Shown here piece after piece: positions 54,828 to 63,893 of a stretch of DNA of 64,000 nt. This DNA is from Acidithiobacillus thiooxidans ATCC 19377 (GTDB lineage: Bacteria; Pseudomonadota; Gammaproteobacteria; Acidithiobacillales; Acidithiobacillaceae). Both the position numbers and the translations under genes were made by a program. A model generated the notes under the pieces. That model did no database searches and was not told the DNA's origin. It saw nothing but the letters and a program-made list of their open reading frames with translations. Numbering within the stretch: the stretch's first letter is position 1; each line of letters begins with the position of its first letter. Where the stretch lies: the NCBI RefSeq assembly GCF_009662475.1, contig NZ_CP045571.1:990501-1054500 (forward strand), in the 5' to 3' direction.

Positions 54828-56147
54828 ATGGCTGTTAAGGGATTACAGGCGGTGCGGGGAATGAACGATATTTTCCCCGCAGAAGCAGCAGCCTGGCAGG
54901 CTCTGGAAATGGATTTGCGGGGCTTGCTCAAGTTGTATGATTACGGCGAAGTCCGTCTCCCGTTGCTGGAATCGACAGAACTTTTCGCCCGTGCCATTGG
55001 TGACGTCACCGACATTGTCCAGAAAGAAATGTACACCTTTGCCGATCGTAATGGCGACAGTCTTACTCTGCGTCCGGAAGGGACTGCTGGTTGTGTACGA
55101 GCCGCGATCCAGAATCAGACCATGCGCGGGCAGACTCCGCGTTATTATTACATGGGCCCCATGTTTCGCCATGAACGTCCCCAGAAAGGCCGCTATCGGC
55201 AATTTCACCAACTGGGCGTTGAGGTTTTCGGTCAGGCCGGAGCCGGTACAGATGCCGAAATCATCGCCCTGTCTGCGCGTATTCTGAAGCAGGCCGGGGT
55301 GCAGGCCTCTTTACAAATCAACTCATTGGGCAGTCCACAGGCGCGGGCAGCTTACCGTGAGCGACTTCTGGAGTATTTGCGACCGCAACAGGAAGCCTTA
55401 TGTGCTGATTGTCAGACCCGTATGGAGCTCAATCCATTACGGATTCTGGATTGTAAAGTGCCTGGCTGTCGGCAGATTGCCAGCAGCGCACCACATCTGG
55501 TGGATCATCTCGATACCGAATCGGCCCTGCATTTTGCCAGCCTGCAAAAACTGCTGACGGCTCTTGATATTCCCTATCAATTGAATCACAGCCTGGTACG
55601 CGGGCTGGATTACTATAACCGGACGGTTTTTGAATGGGTTACGGATGCCTTGGGTGCCCAGGGAACCGTGCTGGCCGGAGGTCGTTATGATGGACTGGTT
55701 GCCCAGCTGGGTGGTCAGGATACTCCCGCCATTGGTTTCGCTGTAGGGTTGGAACGCTTACTCGCCTTGCAGGAAATTCAGGGAAACCAGGCCTGCGCCG
55801 ACAAACCTGTACTTTTTATCGGGGCCATGGAGGACGATAGTCTCGCTCGTTCCTGGCAACTCGCTGAAGCTCTCCGTGATCTGGGTATCAGTGTGGTCAG
55901 TGGCGGCCCTGCGGGTTTCAAAGCTCTGCTGAAGCAGGCAGAACGTTCCCGGGCGCTGTTCCAGCTGGTCATCGGGTTGGGACAATTGCAAGGAGAACCA
56001 GTAATCATCAAGGAACAGTGCGGGGAAGGGCGTTGGGAAGGCAGTCTGGAGGCAGTGATCACTGGTCTGCAAAGCCTCGGCGTTGATTTCCCCAAGCATG
56101 CACCCCATACTGGGCAAAATTTTGCCACTGCCAGAAGATCAAAGTGA
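54828..56147 (+). CDS. hisS: Histidyl-tRNA synthetase
   Basis: A 439-residue class II aminoacyl-tRNA synthetase. Motif 1 region, motif 2 with YYYMGPMFRHERPQKGRYRQ, the histidine-binding ALVRGLDYYNRTVFEW-type segment, and motif 3 with TPAIGFAVGLERLLAL are all visible. The C-terminal anticodon-binding domain spans about residues 330-425. The stop overlaps the yfgM start (GTGA). Confidence 0.97.
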   Translation: MAVKGLQAVRGMNDIFPAEAAAWQALEMDLRGLLKLYDYGEVRLPLLESTELFARAIGDVTDIVQKEMYTFADRNGDSLTLRPEGTAGCVRAAIQNQTMRGQTPRYYYMGPMFRHERPQKGRYRQFHQLGVEVFGQAGAGTDAEIIALSARILKQAGVQASLQINSLGSPQARAAYRERLLEYLRPQQEALCADCQTRMELNPLRILDCKVPGCRQIASSAPHLVDHLDTESALHFASLQKLLTALDIPYQLNHSLVRGLDYYNRTVFEWVTDALGAQGTVLAGGRYDGLVAQLGGQDTPAIGFAVGLERLLALQEIQGNQACADKPVLFIGAMEDDSLARSWQLAEALRDLGISVVSGGPAGFKALLKQAERSRALFQLVIGLGQLQGEPVIIKEQCGEGRWEGSLEAVITGLQSLGVDFPKHAPHTGQNFATARRSK

Positions 56148-56755
56148 CCGGTCAAGAACTTTCCGCATTGCTCTCCCGCCATCGTATTACCCTGATTGTG
56201 GGTATTCTCGTGATTCTTTTTGCCGCCATGGGGTTTTTTGGCTACGAAAAATATCAACGCCATCAAACCGAAAAAGCGGCAGTGCTGTATAGTGAGCTGT
56301 TAGACACCATGGTTCAGGGGCAGACCAGCACGGCCCGTGCCAGTGCGGGCACGCTGATTCATCAGTACGCCCACACCCCTTATGCAACCATGGCGCATTT
56401 TTTTCTGGCGCGTATGGATATGGAGGGCAAACAAGTTCCTGCCGCAGAAAAAACGCTCATGAGCGTGATAAAGAATACCAGCGCACCGCGTGGCATGCGC
56501 AGCCTTGCTCGCTTGAATCTGGCACGCCTGTATGTGGATCAGCATCAGGCACATAAGGCCCTGGATATCCTGCAAAATCCACAGCCTGCCTATGTTACCT
56601 TAGCTGATGAAATCAAAGGGGACGCCTATGCCTCTCTGAATCAGATCAGTCAGGCAGAACAGGCCTACCATTCGGCCATGTCCGCCTTGCCGGCGGTTGA
56701 CCCTTATCGTACTTATCTGCAAATGAAAATCGCCAATATTGGAGTTGCGCCGTGA
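56144..56755 (+). CDS. yfgM: YfgM/ancillary SecYEG translocon subunit
   Basis: A 203-residue single-span protein with a periplasmic TPR-like domain that connects the SecYEG translocon with periplasmic chaperones. A hydrophobic anchor lies at residues 15-33 (ITLIVGILVILFAAMGFFGY). TPR-like helices follow (ATMAHFFLARMDMEGKQVPA, SLARLNLARLYVDQHQAHKA). GTG start within the hisS stop. hisS-yfgM-bamB-der is highly conserved. Confidence 0.92.
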   Translation: MTGQELSALLSRHRITLIVGILVILFAAMGFFGYEKYQRHQTEKAAVLYSELLDTMVQGQTSTARASAGTLIHQYAHTPYATMAHFFLARMDMEGKQVPAAEKTLMSVIKNTSAPRGMRSLARLNLARLYVDQHQAHKALDILQNPQPAYVTLADEIKGDAYASLNQISQAEQAYHSAMSALPAVDPYRTYLQMKIANIGVAP

Positions 56756-57939
56756 TGCGGAATGATTTTTTCAAAAGCATATGGCGTTTAGCCGTTCTGG
56801 GAATAGTTGCTGCCCTGCTGAATGGCTGCGGAATCATGTCCTGGTTTAAATCCTCACCCAGTCCCAAAACGCCTCCACCCATCAGTAAAGGTCATAATAA
56901 AGTTTCTTTTTCGACGCAATGGCAGGCCCGGCTTTATGGACTATGGCCTATCAACCCCTACCAGGGAACAGAAATTGCCCACTCTGCGCATCAGATTGTG
57001 GTGGCTAATGCTTCCGGGCATCTGGTCAGCATGAATGAATCGGGCAGTCAGCAATGGATGCGCAGTCTGGATGGCAAAAGTGCGCGCGGTGCCACCATCG
57101 CCCATGGCGTCGTCTATGCGGGAACCAATGCCGGCAAGGTATTTGCGTTTGATGCTAAAAATGGTCATAAACTCTGGTCGGTACAACTCAGCTCCGAAGT
57201 GTTGACACCGGTAGTCTATGCCGACGATCACTTACTGATGCAAACCGTAAATGGCCATCTTTGGTCGCTAAACCCCAAGGATGGCAAAATTCAGTGGACC
57301 TTCTCCATGAACCAGCCCTCCCTCATCTTGCGCGCAGTTTCTACCCCGACTGTGCATGATGGTGTGGTCTATGCCGGTTTTGCTGATGGAACCTTGACAG
57401 CATTAAGTCTTTCCACGGGTGCTGAGTTGTGGCATGCCCGTGTAGCTATTGCCCATGGCAGCAACGAGCTGGCGCGGATGGTGGATGTGGCAGCGCGTCC
57501 GATAGTTGCTGATGATCAGGTTTTTGCGGCAGCCTATCAGGGTAATCTGGCTGCCTATACACAGCAGGGAGGCACCCAGAACTGGAGTGTCCCCATGTCG
57601 GTGTATTTAACTCCAGTCTGGTTCAAAGGACATTTGTATGTGGCCGATTCAGATGGAGTAATTTCTGAAATAGATCCTGGTTCCGGCAGCATCTTGTGGA
57701 AAAACGATAAACTCAAAGGCCATGCCATGACCGGTCTGAGTAGTTGTGGAAATGATTTGCTGGCAACCGATAATGGTGGCTATCTCTACGCCTTCAATCC
57801 CGAATCCGGGCATCGGATTGGTCAGACACGCCTTTCCTCCAGTGGAATTCAAAGTAGTCCTGTATGTCTGGATAATAACCAGATTCTTGCTCTCAGTGAT
57901 GCGGGCACTTTGTATCGGATCAAGCTCGAAAAGCGCTAA
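56752..57939 (+). CDS. bamB: Outer-membrane assembly lipoprotein BamB
   Basis: A 395-residue lipoprotein and eight-bladed beta-propeller of the BAM complex. Lipobox LLNGC lies at about residues 21-25. Repeated PQQ-like blades follow: ANASGHLVSMNESGSQQWMR, VVYAGTNAGKVFAFDAKNGH, VVYAGFADGTLTALSLSTGA and LYVADSDGVISEIDPGSGSI. A GTG (56752) or the next ATG (56755) starts it, overlapping yfgM. Confidence 0.93.
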   Translation: MMRNDFFKSIWRLAVLGIVAALLNGCGIMSWFKSSPSPKTPPPISKGHNKVSFSTQWQARLYGLWPINPYQGTEIAHSAHQIVVANASGHLVSMNESGSQQWMRSLDGKSARGATIAHGVVYAGTNAGKVFAFDAKNGHKLWSVQLSSEVLTPVVYADDHLLMQTVNGHLWSLNPKDGKIQWTFSMNQPSLILRAVSTPTVHDGVVYAGFADGTLTALSLSTGAELWHARVAIAHGSNELARMVDVAARPIVADDQVFAAAYQGNLAAYTQQGGTQNWSVPMSVYLTPVWFKGHLYVADSDGVISEIDPGSGSILWKNDKLKGHAMTGLSSCGNDLLATDNGGYLYAFNPESGHRIGQTRLSSSGIQSSPVCLDNNQILALSDAGTLYRIKLEKR

Positions 57940-57948
57940 GGCTGTATC

Positions 57949-59286
57949 ATGACTGCAGTTATTGCCCTGGTGGGGCGACCCAATGTCGGTAAATCCACTT
58001 TTTTTAATCGCCTCACCCGTACGCGTGAGGCTCTGGTTGCCGATTTCCCCGGGCTGACGCGTGATCGTCACTATGGAACCGCGCAGTTTGAAGGGCGTCA
58101 GTATCTGGTCATTGATACCGGCGGCTTTGAACCTGAAGAACGCGAGGGCCTGGTTGCAGCCATGGCCATTCAGACCAGACTGGCTATTCAGGAAGCCGAT
58201 GCCATCTGTTTTCTGGTCGATGCCAAAGAAGGTTTGTCTGCCCAGGATGAAGAAATCGCCATGGAATTGCGCCGTGGTGGCAAACCGATTTATCTGGTTG
58301 TGAACAAGATGGATGCCAAAGGAGCCGTCAGCGAACTCCCGGAATTCCATCGCCTGGGTCTGGGAATGCCCTATACGATTTCTGCTGCTCATGGGCATGG
58401 GGTTGAAACCCTGCTGGAAGCCGTTTTCTCGGATCTGCCCAGTGAGGAAATTGCGCAGCAGGATGCCGGAAAAGGCCCCCGCATAGCCATGCTCGGCCGT
58501 CCCAATGTAGGAAAATCGACACTGGTAAACGCCATGCTTGGTGAAAAAAGAGTGTTGGTATTTGATGAGCCGGGGACTACCCGGGACAGCATCCGCATTC
58601 CTTATGAACGGGATGGCAAGCCCTATGTCATGATTGATACGGCCGGAATGCGGCGGCGTGCCCGAGTCGGCGAAGGCCTGGAAAAGCTCAGTGTTTTGAA
58701 AACATTGGGTGCATTGCGGGAAGCCGATGTCGTGTTGCTGGTGCTCGATGCCAGGGTCGGTATTGCTGAACAGGATTCTCATCTGGTGGGGGTCGCTGTA
58801 GAGTTGGGACGCCCGATTGTCGTCGTGATCAATAAATGGGACGGGATGAGTCCTCACGAGCGTAAGGCGGTCAAGCAGGAGCTCGAGCGCCGCCTGAGTT
58901 TTATTCAGTATGCGCCGGTCTACACCATTTCCGCCTTGCATGGTACCGGTGTTGGCGATTTGTACAAAAGTATTGATCGCCTTTGGCAGGATTCCCGCAA
59001 ACATTTTTCAACAGGAGAGCTGAATAGGGCTTTGGGCGAGATTATTGAAACCCATCAGCCACCCATGGTTGGTGGACGCCGAATCAAGTTACGTTATTGT
59101 CATCAGGGTGGTGAAAATCCGGTGACTCTGGTATTTCACGGGAATCAATTAACGCGCTTGCCGGGTAGTTACAAGCGCTATCTGGAAAGCGCCTTCCGGA
59201 AAGCCTTACATCTGGACTCCATTCCTTTGCGCCTGTTATTTCGTCAGGGCGAAAACCCCTATGATCCACAAAGAGGAAAGCATTAA
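57949..59286 (+). CDS. der: Ribosome-assembly GTPase Der (EngA)
   Basis: A 445-residue protein with two GTPase domains and a KH-like domain, required for 50S assembly. G1 motifs GRPNVGKST occur twice (about residues 8 and 184). The first domain has DTGGFEP and NKMDAKG, the second DTAGMRRR and NKWDGM. The C-terminal KH domain includes RRIKLRYCHQGGENPVTLVF. It lies nine bases after bamB. Confidence 0.97.
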   Translation: MTAVIALVGRPNVGKSTFFNRLTRTREALVADFPGLTRDRHYGTAQFEGRQYLVIDTGGFEPEEREGLVAAMAIQTRLAIQEADAICFLVDAKEGLSAQDEEIAMELRRGGKPIYLVVNKMDAKGAVSELPEFHRLGLGMPYTISAAHGHGVETLLEAVFSDLPSEEIAQQDAGKGPRIAMLGRPNVGKSTLVNAMLGEKRVLVFDEPGTTRDSIRIPYERDGKPYVMIDTAGMRRRARVGEGLEKLSVLKTLGALREADVVLLVLDARVGIAEQDSHLVGVAVELGRPIVVVINKWDGMSPHERKAVKQELERRLSFIQYAPVYTISALHGTGVGDLYKSIDRLWQDSRKHFSTGELNRALGEIIETHQPPMVGGRRIKLRYCHQGGENPVTLVFHGNQLTRLPGSYKRYLESAFRKALHLDSIPLRLLFRQGENPYDPQRGKH

Positions 59287-59703
59287 ATGAAAGGCAGTCT
59301 GTCCGGATGGTGGCGTTGGGCCATTATCGCGCTCCTTATTTATCTCGGTATTTTATGGAGTGGGGCGATGCTGCCGGTCAGTCCCCAGGGTTTATGGATT
59401 CGTGCCGGGGAGTACGCACTCTGGGCCACCGTAACCCTGGGTGCTTTAGCGCGCTTTTATCCGGTGCTTGGTCCTTATGGCTGGCGTCCGGTGACTATTT
59501 TTGTGGGGGCTGTTTTATCCGGGCTGGAGATTTTCATTGGTTCGGGTCCCGATACTAAAACCCGCGTGGACGAATGGATGACTGCTCTGATTGGCATTGC
59601 CGTAATCACGATTCTTGCCCGCGTGTTACCCCGTGCAATCACCGTCATCTGGTTTGGGCAGGAGGTGCAAAAGCGTGAACCTTTTACTCGTACGCCACGC
59701 TGA
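59287..59703 (+). CDS. VanZ-like membrane protein
   Basis: The product is 138 residues. Four hydrophobic segments (RWAIIALLIYLGILWSGAML, YALWATVTLGALARFYPVLG, RPVTIFVGAVLSGLEIFIG, TALIGIAVITILARVLPRAI) and the central GSGPDTKTRVDEWMTALIGI, with the Asp/Glu pattern of VanZ proteins, suggest that family. The role is unknown. ATG directly after the der stop; the 3' end overlaps sixA by 29 bases. Confidence 0.6.
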   Translation: MKGSLSGWWRWAIIALLIYLGILWSGAMLPVSPQGLWIRAGEYALWATVTLGALARFYPVLGPYGWRPVTIFVGAVLSGLEIFIGSGPDTKTRVDEWMTALIGIAVITILARVLPRAITVIWFGQEVQKREPFTRTPR

Positions 59704-60166
59704 GGCAGAAGACGAAACGGTTTCCGGCTCGGATTTTGCGCGGCAACTCACCCGCCATGGACATGAAACCGCAGCCGCTGTCGCCCGGGGTTTACGCCAC
59801 TGTATTCATGGCTCGGTTCTATTGTGGAGCAGCCCCTTGCTCCGTACCCGCGAAACTGCCGCATATATTGCCCAAGCCTTTGGTATTGAAGTGGAAAGTT
59901 ATCATGAAGCGATTCCGGCCGGCGATCTGAACACGCTCAGTCGGGATTGGCAGAACCTGAGCAAACAGCCCGAAACGCTGATTGTGGTGGGTCATCAACC
60001 CCATCTCGGAATTTGGACTACGCGGCTAACCCGGGTCAGTGTCCCCGTCAAAAAAGCCAGCGTGATTGGTATTCATCTGAAAGCTGTTGATCAAATGGAA
60101 GGTGAACTTCAGTGGTATGCTTTGCCGGAAATGCTGCGCGCCGTTGCGACTGAGAACAAAGCATAA
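59675..60166 (+). CDS. sixA: SixA-type phosphohistidine phosphatase
   Basis: A 163-residue histidine-phosphatase-fold enzyme. The catalytic RHA motif is at the start (LLLVRHAEAEDE, His about 8), LTRHGHETAAAVARGL and SSPLLRTRETAAYIAQAF follow, and VVGHQPHLG holds the second His. In E. coli SixA dephosphorylates a histidine of the nitrogen phosphotransfer system; the target here is not known. The GTG at 59675 has GGAGG 13 bases upstream; the longer frame from 59615 is not needed. Confidence 0.88.
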   Translation: MNLLLVRHAEAEDETVSGSDFARQLTRHGHETAAAVARGLRHCIHGSVLLWSSPLLRTRETAAYIAQAFGIEVESYHEAIPAGDLNTLSRDWQNLSKQPETLIVVGHQPHLGIWTTRLTRVSVPVKKASVIGIHLKAVDQMEGELQWYALPEMLRAVATENKA

Positions 60167-60244
60167 GTACAACTGTTTTAGTCAGCAGCGCAAATTGGTG
60201 TATAGTCCACAAGTCACTTCACACGTTCAATCAGGAGGTGTTAG

Positions 60245-60616
60245 ATGTCCGAAGCAGCGGATCTTGTTATCATTCTTATTACTGGCGCGGAAAACCCCAA
60301 GCGTCTTCCTTCCGCCTTTTTCCTGGCTGCCACTGCCGCCGCCGCCGAGCAGAAAGTCGTCATGTATTTCACCGGACCGGCCACGGAGTTGCTTGCCAAA
60401 GGTAAGGCCGAAAGTATATTTCCGATGGAAGGTGGCAAAAGTGTCGCCGACTTCATGAAGCTGGCTGAGGATAATGAAGTTCAGATTATTGGGTGCCTGC
60501 AGTCACTGGAATTGAATGGTATGACCAAAGATGATCTGGCCAAACCCATTCCCATGATGAATCCCAGTGCTGCGCTGCCTTCATTGGCCGCTGCAGGTCG
60601 GATTCTGACCTGGTAA
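60245..60616 (+). CDS. DsrE-family (DsrE/DrsE2-like) sulfur-relay protein
   Basis: A 123-residue protein that fits the DsrE-like fold: VIILITGAENPKRLPSAFFL, then VVMYFTGPATELLAKG and a single Cys in VQIIGCLQSLELNGMTKDDL (about residue 82). In sulfur oxidisers DsrE-like proteins carry sulfane sulfur on a conserved Cys. AGGAGG precedes the ATG. It is a single gene with its own terminator. Subfamily and partner are uncertain. Confidence 0.8.
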   Translation: MSEAADLVIILITGAENPKRLPSAFFLAATAAAAEQKVVMYFTGPATELLAKGKAESIFPMEGGKSVADFMKLAEDNEVQIIGCLQSLELNGMTKDDLAKPIPMMNPSAALPSLAAAGRILTW

Positions 60617-60645
60617 TCGGCGCTTAAAAACCTTCATTGTCTTGA

Positions 60646-60671
60646 AGAGCCCGTCCTTTTGGTCGGGCTCT
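60646..60671 (+). terminator. Intrinsic terminator after the DsrE gene
   Basis: AGAGCCCG and CGGGCTCT form an 8-bp stem with a 10-base loop, followed by GTTTGT. It lies 30 bases after the stop and separates the DsrE gene from the pst operon. Confidence 0.8.
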
Positions 60672-60687
60672 GTTTGTAACAGAAGTT

Positions 60688-60720
60688 TTGTCATCATACT
60701 GTCATATAACTGTGCTAGAT
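60688..60720 (+). promoter_or_regulatory. PhoB box upstream of pstS
   Basis: Three 11-base direct units, TTGTCATCATA, CTGTCATATAA and CTGTGCTAGAT, stand in line. The last two match the E. coli PHO box (CTGTCATAWAWCTGTCAY) at most positions. It lies about 105 bases before the pstS start, in the right place to activate the promoter under phosphate limitation. PhoB itself is not in the window. Confidence 0.75.
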
Positions 60721-60823
60721 TGCTAATTACGTCGCGTCAGGACTGCTCGCAAGCATTGATGACGTACGGTGTGTGTTTGGGAATAAGCCGTAAATCAACG
60801 TATTCGCCATCTTTGGAGGTCTT

Positions 60824-61909
60824 ATGCTGTATCGTTTGAAGAAAGAGCTTTCTCGCAGTGTAAAGGGTGCCGTAATGGTTTCTGCATTGGGTCTTGTCGG
60901 CATGTATGCTATGCCTGCCAATGCTGCCACGATTTCTTTGTTGGAAACCGGTTCCACCCTGTTGTATCCACTTTTCAATTTGTGGGTACCTGCGTACACC
61001 AAAATGAATCCCGGCGTGCAGATAACCACCCAGGGTACAGGAAGTGGTACGGGTATTGCCGAAGCCATTTCCGGCGTCGCCCAGATTGGCGCTTCTGATG
61101 CATACATGAGTGATGCCCAGATCAAACAGCACCCGAACATCCTCAACATTCCTTTGGCCATCTCCATTCAGATGATCAATTACAATCTGCCCGGTCTGAA
61201 CAACAAGCATCTGAAGCTTTCCGGTCCTGTGCTTGCCGGTATTTATTCCGGCAAAATCACCAATTGGGACGATGCGGCCATTGCCAAGCTGAATCCTGGT
61301 GTGAAACTGCCCAACCACAAGATTGTCCCTATCCACCGCACCGATGGTTCTGGCGACACTTTTATTTTTACCACCTACCTGGCTGACACCACTCCAGCAT
61401 GGAGCAAAAGCGTTGGCTACAGTACGACGGTAAGTTGGCCGGCCGTTCCGGGTGGTATCGGTGCCGAAGGCAACCCCGGCATGGTCCAGGCTCTGAAGAC
61501 AACGCCTTATGGTGTGGCATACATCGGTATCAGCTGGAAGAAACCAGTTGAAGAAGCCAAATTGGGCCTGGCCATGCTGCAAAACCGCGCAGGCAATTTC
61601 GTATTGCCTACAGTGGAAAATGCCAAGGCTGCAGCTGGTGAAATGGTCAGCAAGACCCCTGCTGATGAACGGATCAGTCTGGTATTCGCTCCTGGTGCCA
61701 AGTCCTACCCCATCATCAATTATGAGTATGCCATCGTCAGCAAGACCCAGGCCAAGCCGGAAGTGGCTGCAGCCATGAAGAAATTCCTGAACTGGGCCAT
61801 TGATCCTAAGGGCGGTAATGCACCACACTTTATCACTGCGGTAAACTTCGTACCGCTACCCGACAGCGCAGCTGAGCTGTCACGTAAACAGATCGCAGAA
61901 ATTCACTAA
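60824..61909 (+). CDS. pstS: Phosphate-binding periplasmic protein PstS
   Basis: A 361-residue ABC-transporter binding protein. The signal peptide ends ANAA (about residue 35). Ligand-binding pieces: LLETGSTLLYPLF, TQGTGSGTGIAEAISG, RTDGSGDTFIFTTYLA. GGAGG lies six bases before the ATG. A PhoB box precedes it and an intercistronic hairpin follows, as expected for the most expressed gene of the operon. Length is slightly above E. coli PstS. Confidence 0.95.
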   Translation: MLYRLKKELSRSVKGAVMVSALGLVGMYAMPANAATISLLETGSTLLYPLFNLWVPAYTKMNPGVQITTQGTGSGTGIAEAISGVAQIGASDAYMSDAQIKQHPNILNIPLAISIQMINYNLPGLNNKHLKLSGPVLAGIYSGKITNWDDAAIAKLNPGVKLPNHKIVPIHRTDGSGDTFIFTTYLADTTPAWSKSVGYSTTVSWPAVPGGIGAEGNPGMVQALKTTPYGVAYIGISWKKPVEEAKLGLAMLQNRAGNFVLPTVENAKAAAGEMVSKTPADERISLVFAPGAKSYPIINYEYAIVSKTQAKPEVAAAMKKFLNWAIDPKGGNAPHFITAVNFVPLPDSAAELSRKQIAEIH

Positions 61910-61916
61910 GATCTGA

Positions 61917-61953
61917 ACGGTGCCGGGGTAATAACCCGGCACCGTAATTTTTT
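61917..61953 (+). terminator. Intercistronic hairpin between pstS and pstC
   Basis: ACGGTGCCGGG and CCCGGCACCGT pair over 11 bp with a short loop, followed by AATTTTTTAA. It should stop most transcripts after pstS, so that pstS mRNA exceeds that of the downstream permease genes. Confidence 0.8.
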
Positions 61954-62012
61954 AATACGCATTTATTACTGTTTAGATAACTTTACTTACTTTTGGAAGT
62001 GGAATCATTGTA

Positions 62013-62969
62013 ATGAAAATTCCTGTATTCAGAACGGCATTAGTGGCTACCGCAAGTTTTTTGCCGATTTCATTACTCCTTCTGATAATTTTTTTGGCCG
62101 TGTATTCATGGCCAGCGATTCAGTATAATCAATTTCATTTTTTATGGACGAATGATTGGAACCTTGGCAATCTTTATGGTAACCCAGTTTCAGTAAATGG
62201 GCACCAAATCATGCCTGGTGCCAAGTATGGCATCTGGTTTCTGGTCGTTGGGACGATTGCCAGTTCGGTACTGGCGATGCTTATTGCTATGCCTATCGCT
62301 GTTGGTGCAGCCTATTTTCTCAGTGAAGGCATTCGCAAAACCTGGGCAGGACCTTTATCCCTATTTGTTGATCTGCTCGCTGCTATTCCCAGTGTAGTAT
62401 ATGGTTTATGGGGATATGCTTTGCTGGTGCCGCTATTTGGTCACAGCATTTTTCCTTTTTTGGCAAAGACTTTTTCTTTTATTCCTTTCCTGAATGGCGA
62501 AGCGGGAAGCGGTTATGGGCTATTGACCTCTGCTTTTGTCTTGGCAGTCATGATCATCCCCCTGATTTCGGCGACGTTGCGTGAATCTATACTGATGACG
62601 GAACCTGCCTTGAAAGAGGCTGGTTTGAGTCTTGGCTTGAATCGCCTTGAAGTTTTTTGGCATATTGTTTTGCCCAAGCTAAGAACCGTTTTGATCGGCG
62701 TAGGAATTTTGGCATTAGGGCGGGCTTTGGGTGAAACCATGGCGGTATTGATGGTCAGTGGTAATGCCCTGAACTACTTACCCAATAATATTTATGCGCC
62801 CATTTCGACTATGGCGGCATTTATTGCCTCGCAGCTGGATAGTGCACTGCAAGACCCAACCAATATGGCTGTTGAAGCATTATCTGAAATAGCTCTGGTG
62901 TTATTGCTGATTACGGTGGTTGTCAATATAGCTGCCAGAATGATGTTGTGGATGGCAAAGGTGCGCTGA
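62013..62969 (+). CDS. pstC: Phosphate ABC transporter permease PstC
   Basis: A 318-residue inner-membrane permease with about six helices. The EAA-like loop is ALKEAGLSLGLNRLEVFWHIVLP (about residues 205-227), and AAIPSVVYGLWGYALLVPLF is typical of the N-terminal half. GTAATG start; no strong ribosome site. The stop overlaps the pstA start (TGATG). It acts with PstA, PstB and PstS. Confidence 0.95.
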   Translation: MKIPVFRTALVATASFLPISLLLLIIFLAVYSWPAIQYNQFHFLWTNDWNLGNLYGNPVSVNGHQIMPGAKYGIWFLVVGTIASSVLAMLIAMPIAVGAAYFLSEGIRKTWAGPLSLFVDLLAAIPSVVYGLWGYALLVPLFGHSIFPFLAKTFSFIPFLNGEAGSGYGLLTSAFVLAVMIIPLISATLRESILMTEPALKEAGLSLGLNRLEVFWHIVLPKLRTVLIGVGILALGRALGETMAVLMVSGNALNYLPNNIYAPISTMAAFIASQLDSALQDPTNMAVEALSEIALVLLLITVVVNIAARMMLWMAKVR

Positions 62970-63880
62970 TGGCTATTAATGTGTTGGAAGAGCAGGTATT
63001 ACCGAAAATGAGTACACCCAGGAAATTTAAAGTATCCTTATGGCGCAGGCTGATGACTGTTTTTGCTACCGTCATTGTCACAGGGTCCTTTGTTTTTTTG
63101 GCGGCCATGTTTCTTTCCATCATTATTGATGTGCTCATACATGCCTGGCCAGCGCTCAATATCAAATTGTTGACAGAAATTACCAATGGTATTGGTGGTG
63201 GTCTGAAAAATGCCATTGAAGGTTCCATTATCATGTCTCTTGGTAGCTTGCTGTTAGCTGCGCCCATCGGGATATCTGCAGGCATTTATTTGAGCGAACA
63301 TGGTCATGGGAATGCTGGCAAGCTGCTGCGCTTTCTCTCAGACGTTCTGGTTGGGGTACCCTCCATAGTGCTGGGTTACGTCGGTTATATTACGATGGTC
63401 ATTTATTTGGGCTGGCAGTTTTCAGTGGCTGCAGGAATCATCACCCTGACCGTTATGCTCCTTCCCTATATTGCCCGTTCCACCGAATTGGCGCTGAGCA
63501 ACATCCCTTTATCTGTTCGCGAAGCGGGATATGGATTAGGGGCAGGGGAGGGGCGGATTGTTTTCAAAATATTACTACCTGGTGCCGCACCGGCGATTAT
63601 GACCGGACTTTTTTACGCGGTGGCTTTATCCATGGGTGAAACGGCTCCACTTTTGTATACCGCTGGCTGGTCTAACTATATGTGGACCGGAAAACTGACC
63701 AATGAGCCAATCGGCTACTTGACCTATGTCATCTGGACATTCATCAACGAGCCCTTTGCAGAATCACATATGTTGGCATTTGCTGCAGCTTTCCTGATTA
63801 CCGCCGGAGTGTTGATGCTCATTCTTGCGGGGCGCTGGTATATGGTGCGAGCCCAGCGCCGGATGGGAGCATACCGCTAA
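62969..63880 (+). CDS. pstA: Phosphate ABC transporter permease PstA
   Basis: A 303-residue second permease subunit. The EAA loop is SVREAGYGLGAGEGRIVFKI; VGVPSIVLGYVGYITMVIYL and GETAPLLYTAGWSNYMW are PstA hallmarks. The ATG at 62969 overlaps the pstC stop; an in-frame TTG at 62948 would lie inside pstC. pstB and phoU, usually next, are not found in the 120 bases that remain. Confidence 0.95.
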   Translation: MAINVLEEQVLPKMSTPRKFKVSLWRRLMTVFATVIVTGSFVFLAAMFLSIIIDVLIHAWPALNIKLLTEITNGIGGGLKNAIEGSIIMSLGSLLLAAPIGISAGIYLSEHGHGNAGKLLRFLSDVLVGVPSIVLGYVGYITMVIYLGWQFSVAAGIITLTVMLLPYIARSTELALSNIPLSVREAGYGLGAGEGRIVFKILLPGAAPAIMTGLFYAVALSMGETAPLLYTAGWSNYMWTGKLTNEPIGYLTYVIWTFINEPFAESHMLAFAAAFLITAGVLMLILAGRWYMVRAQRRMGAYR

Positions 63881-63893
63881 GCTGTCAGGTTGT

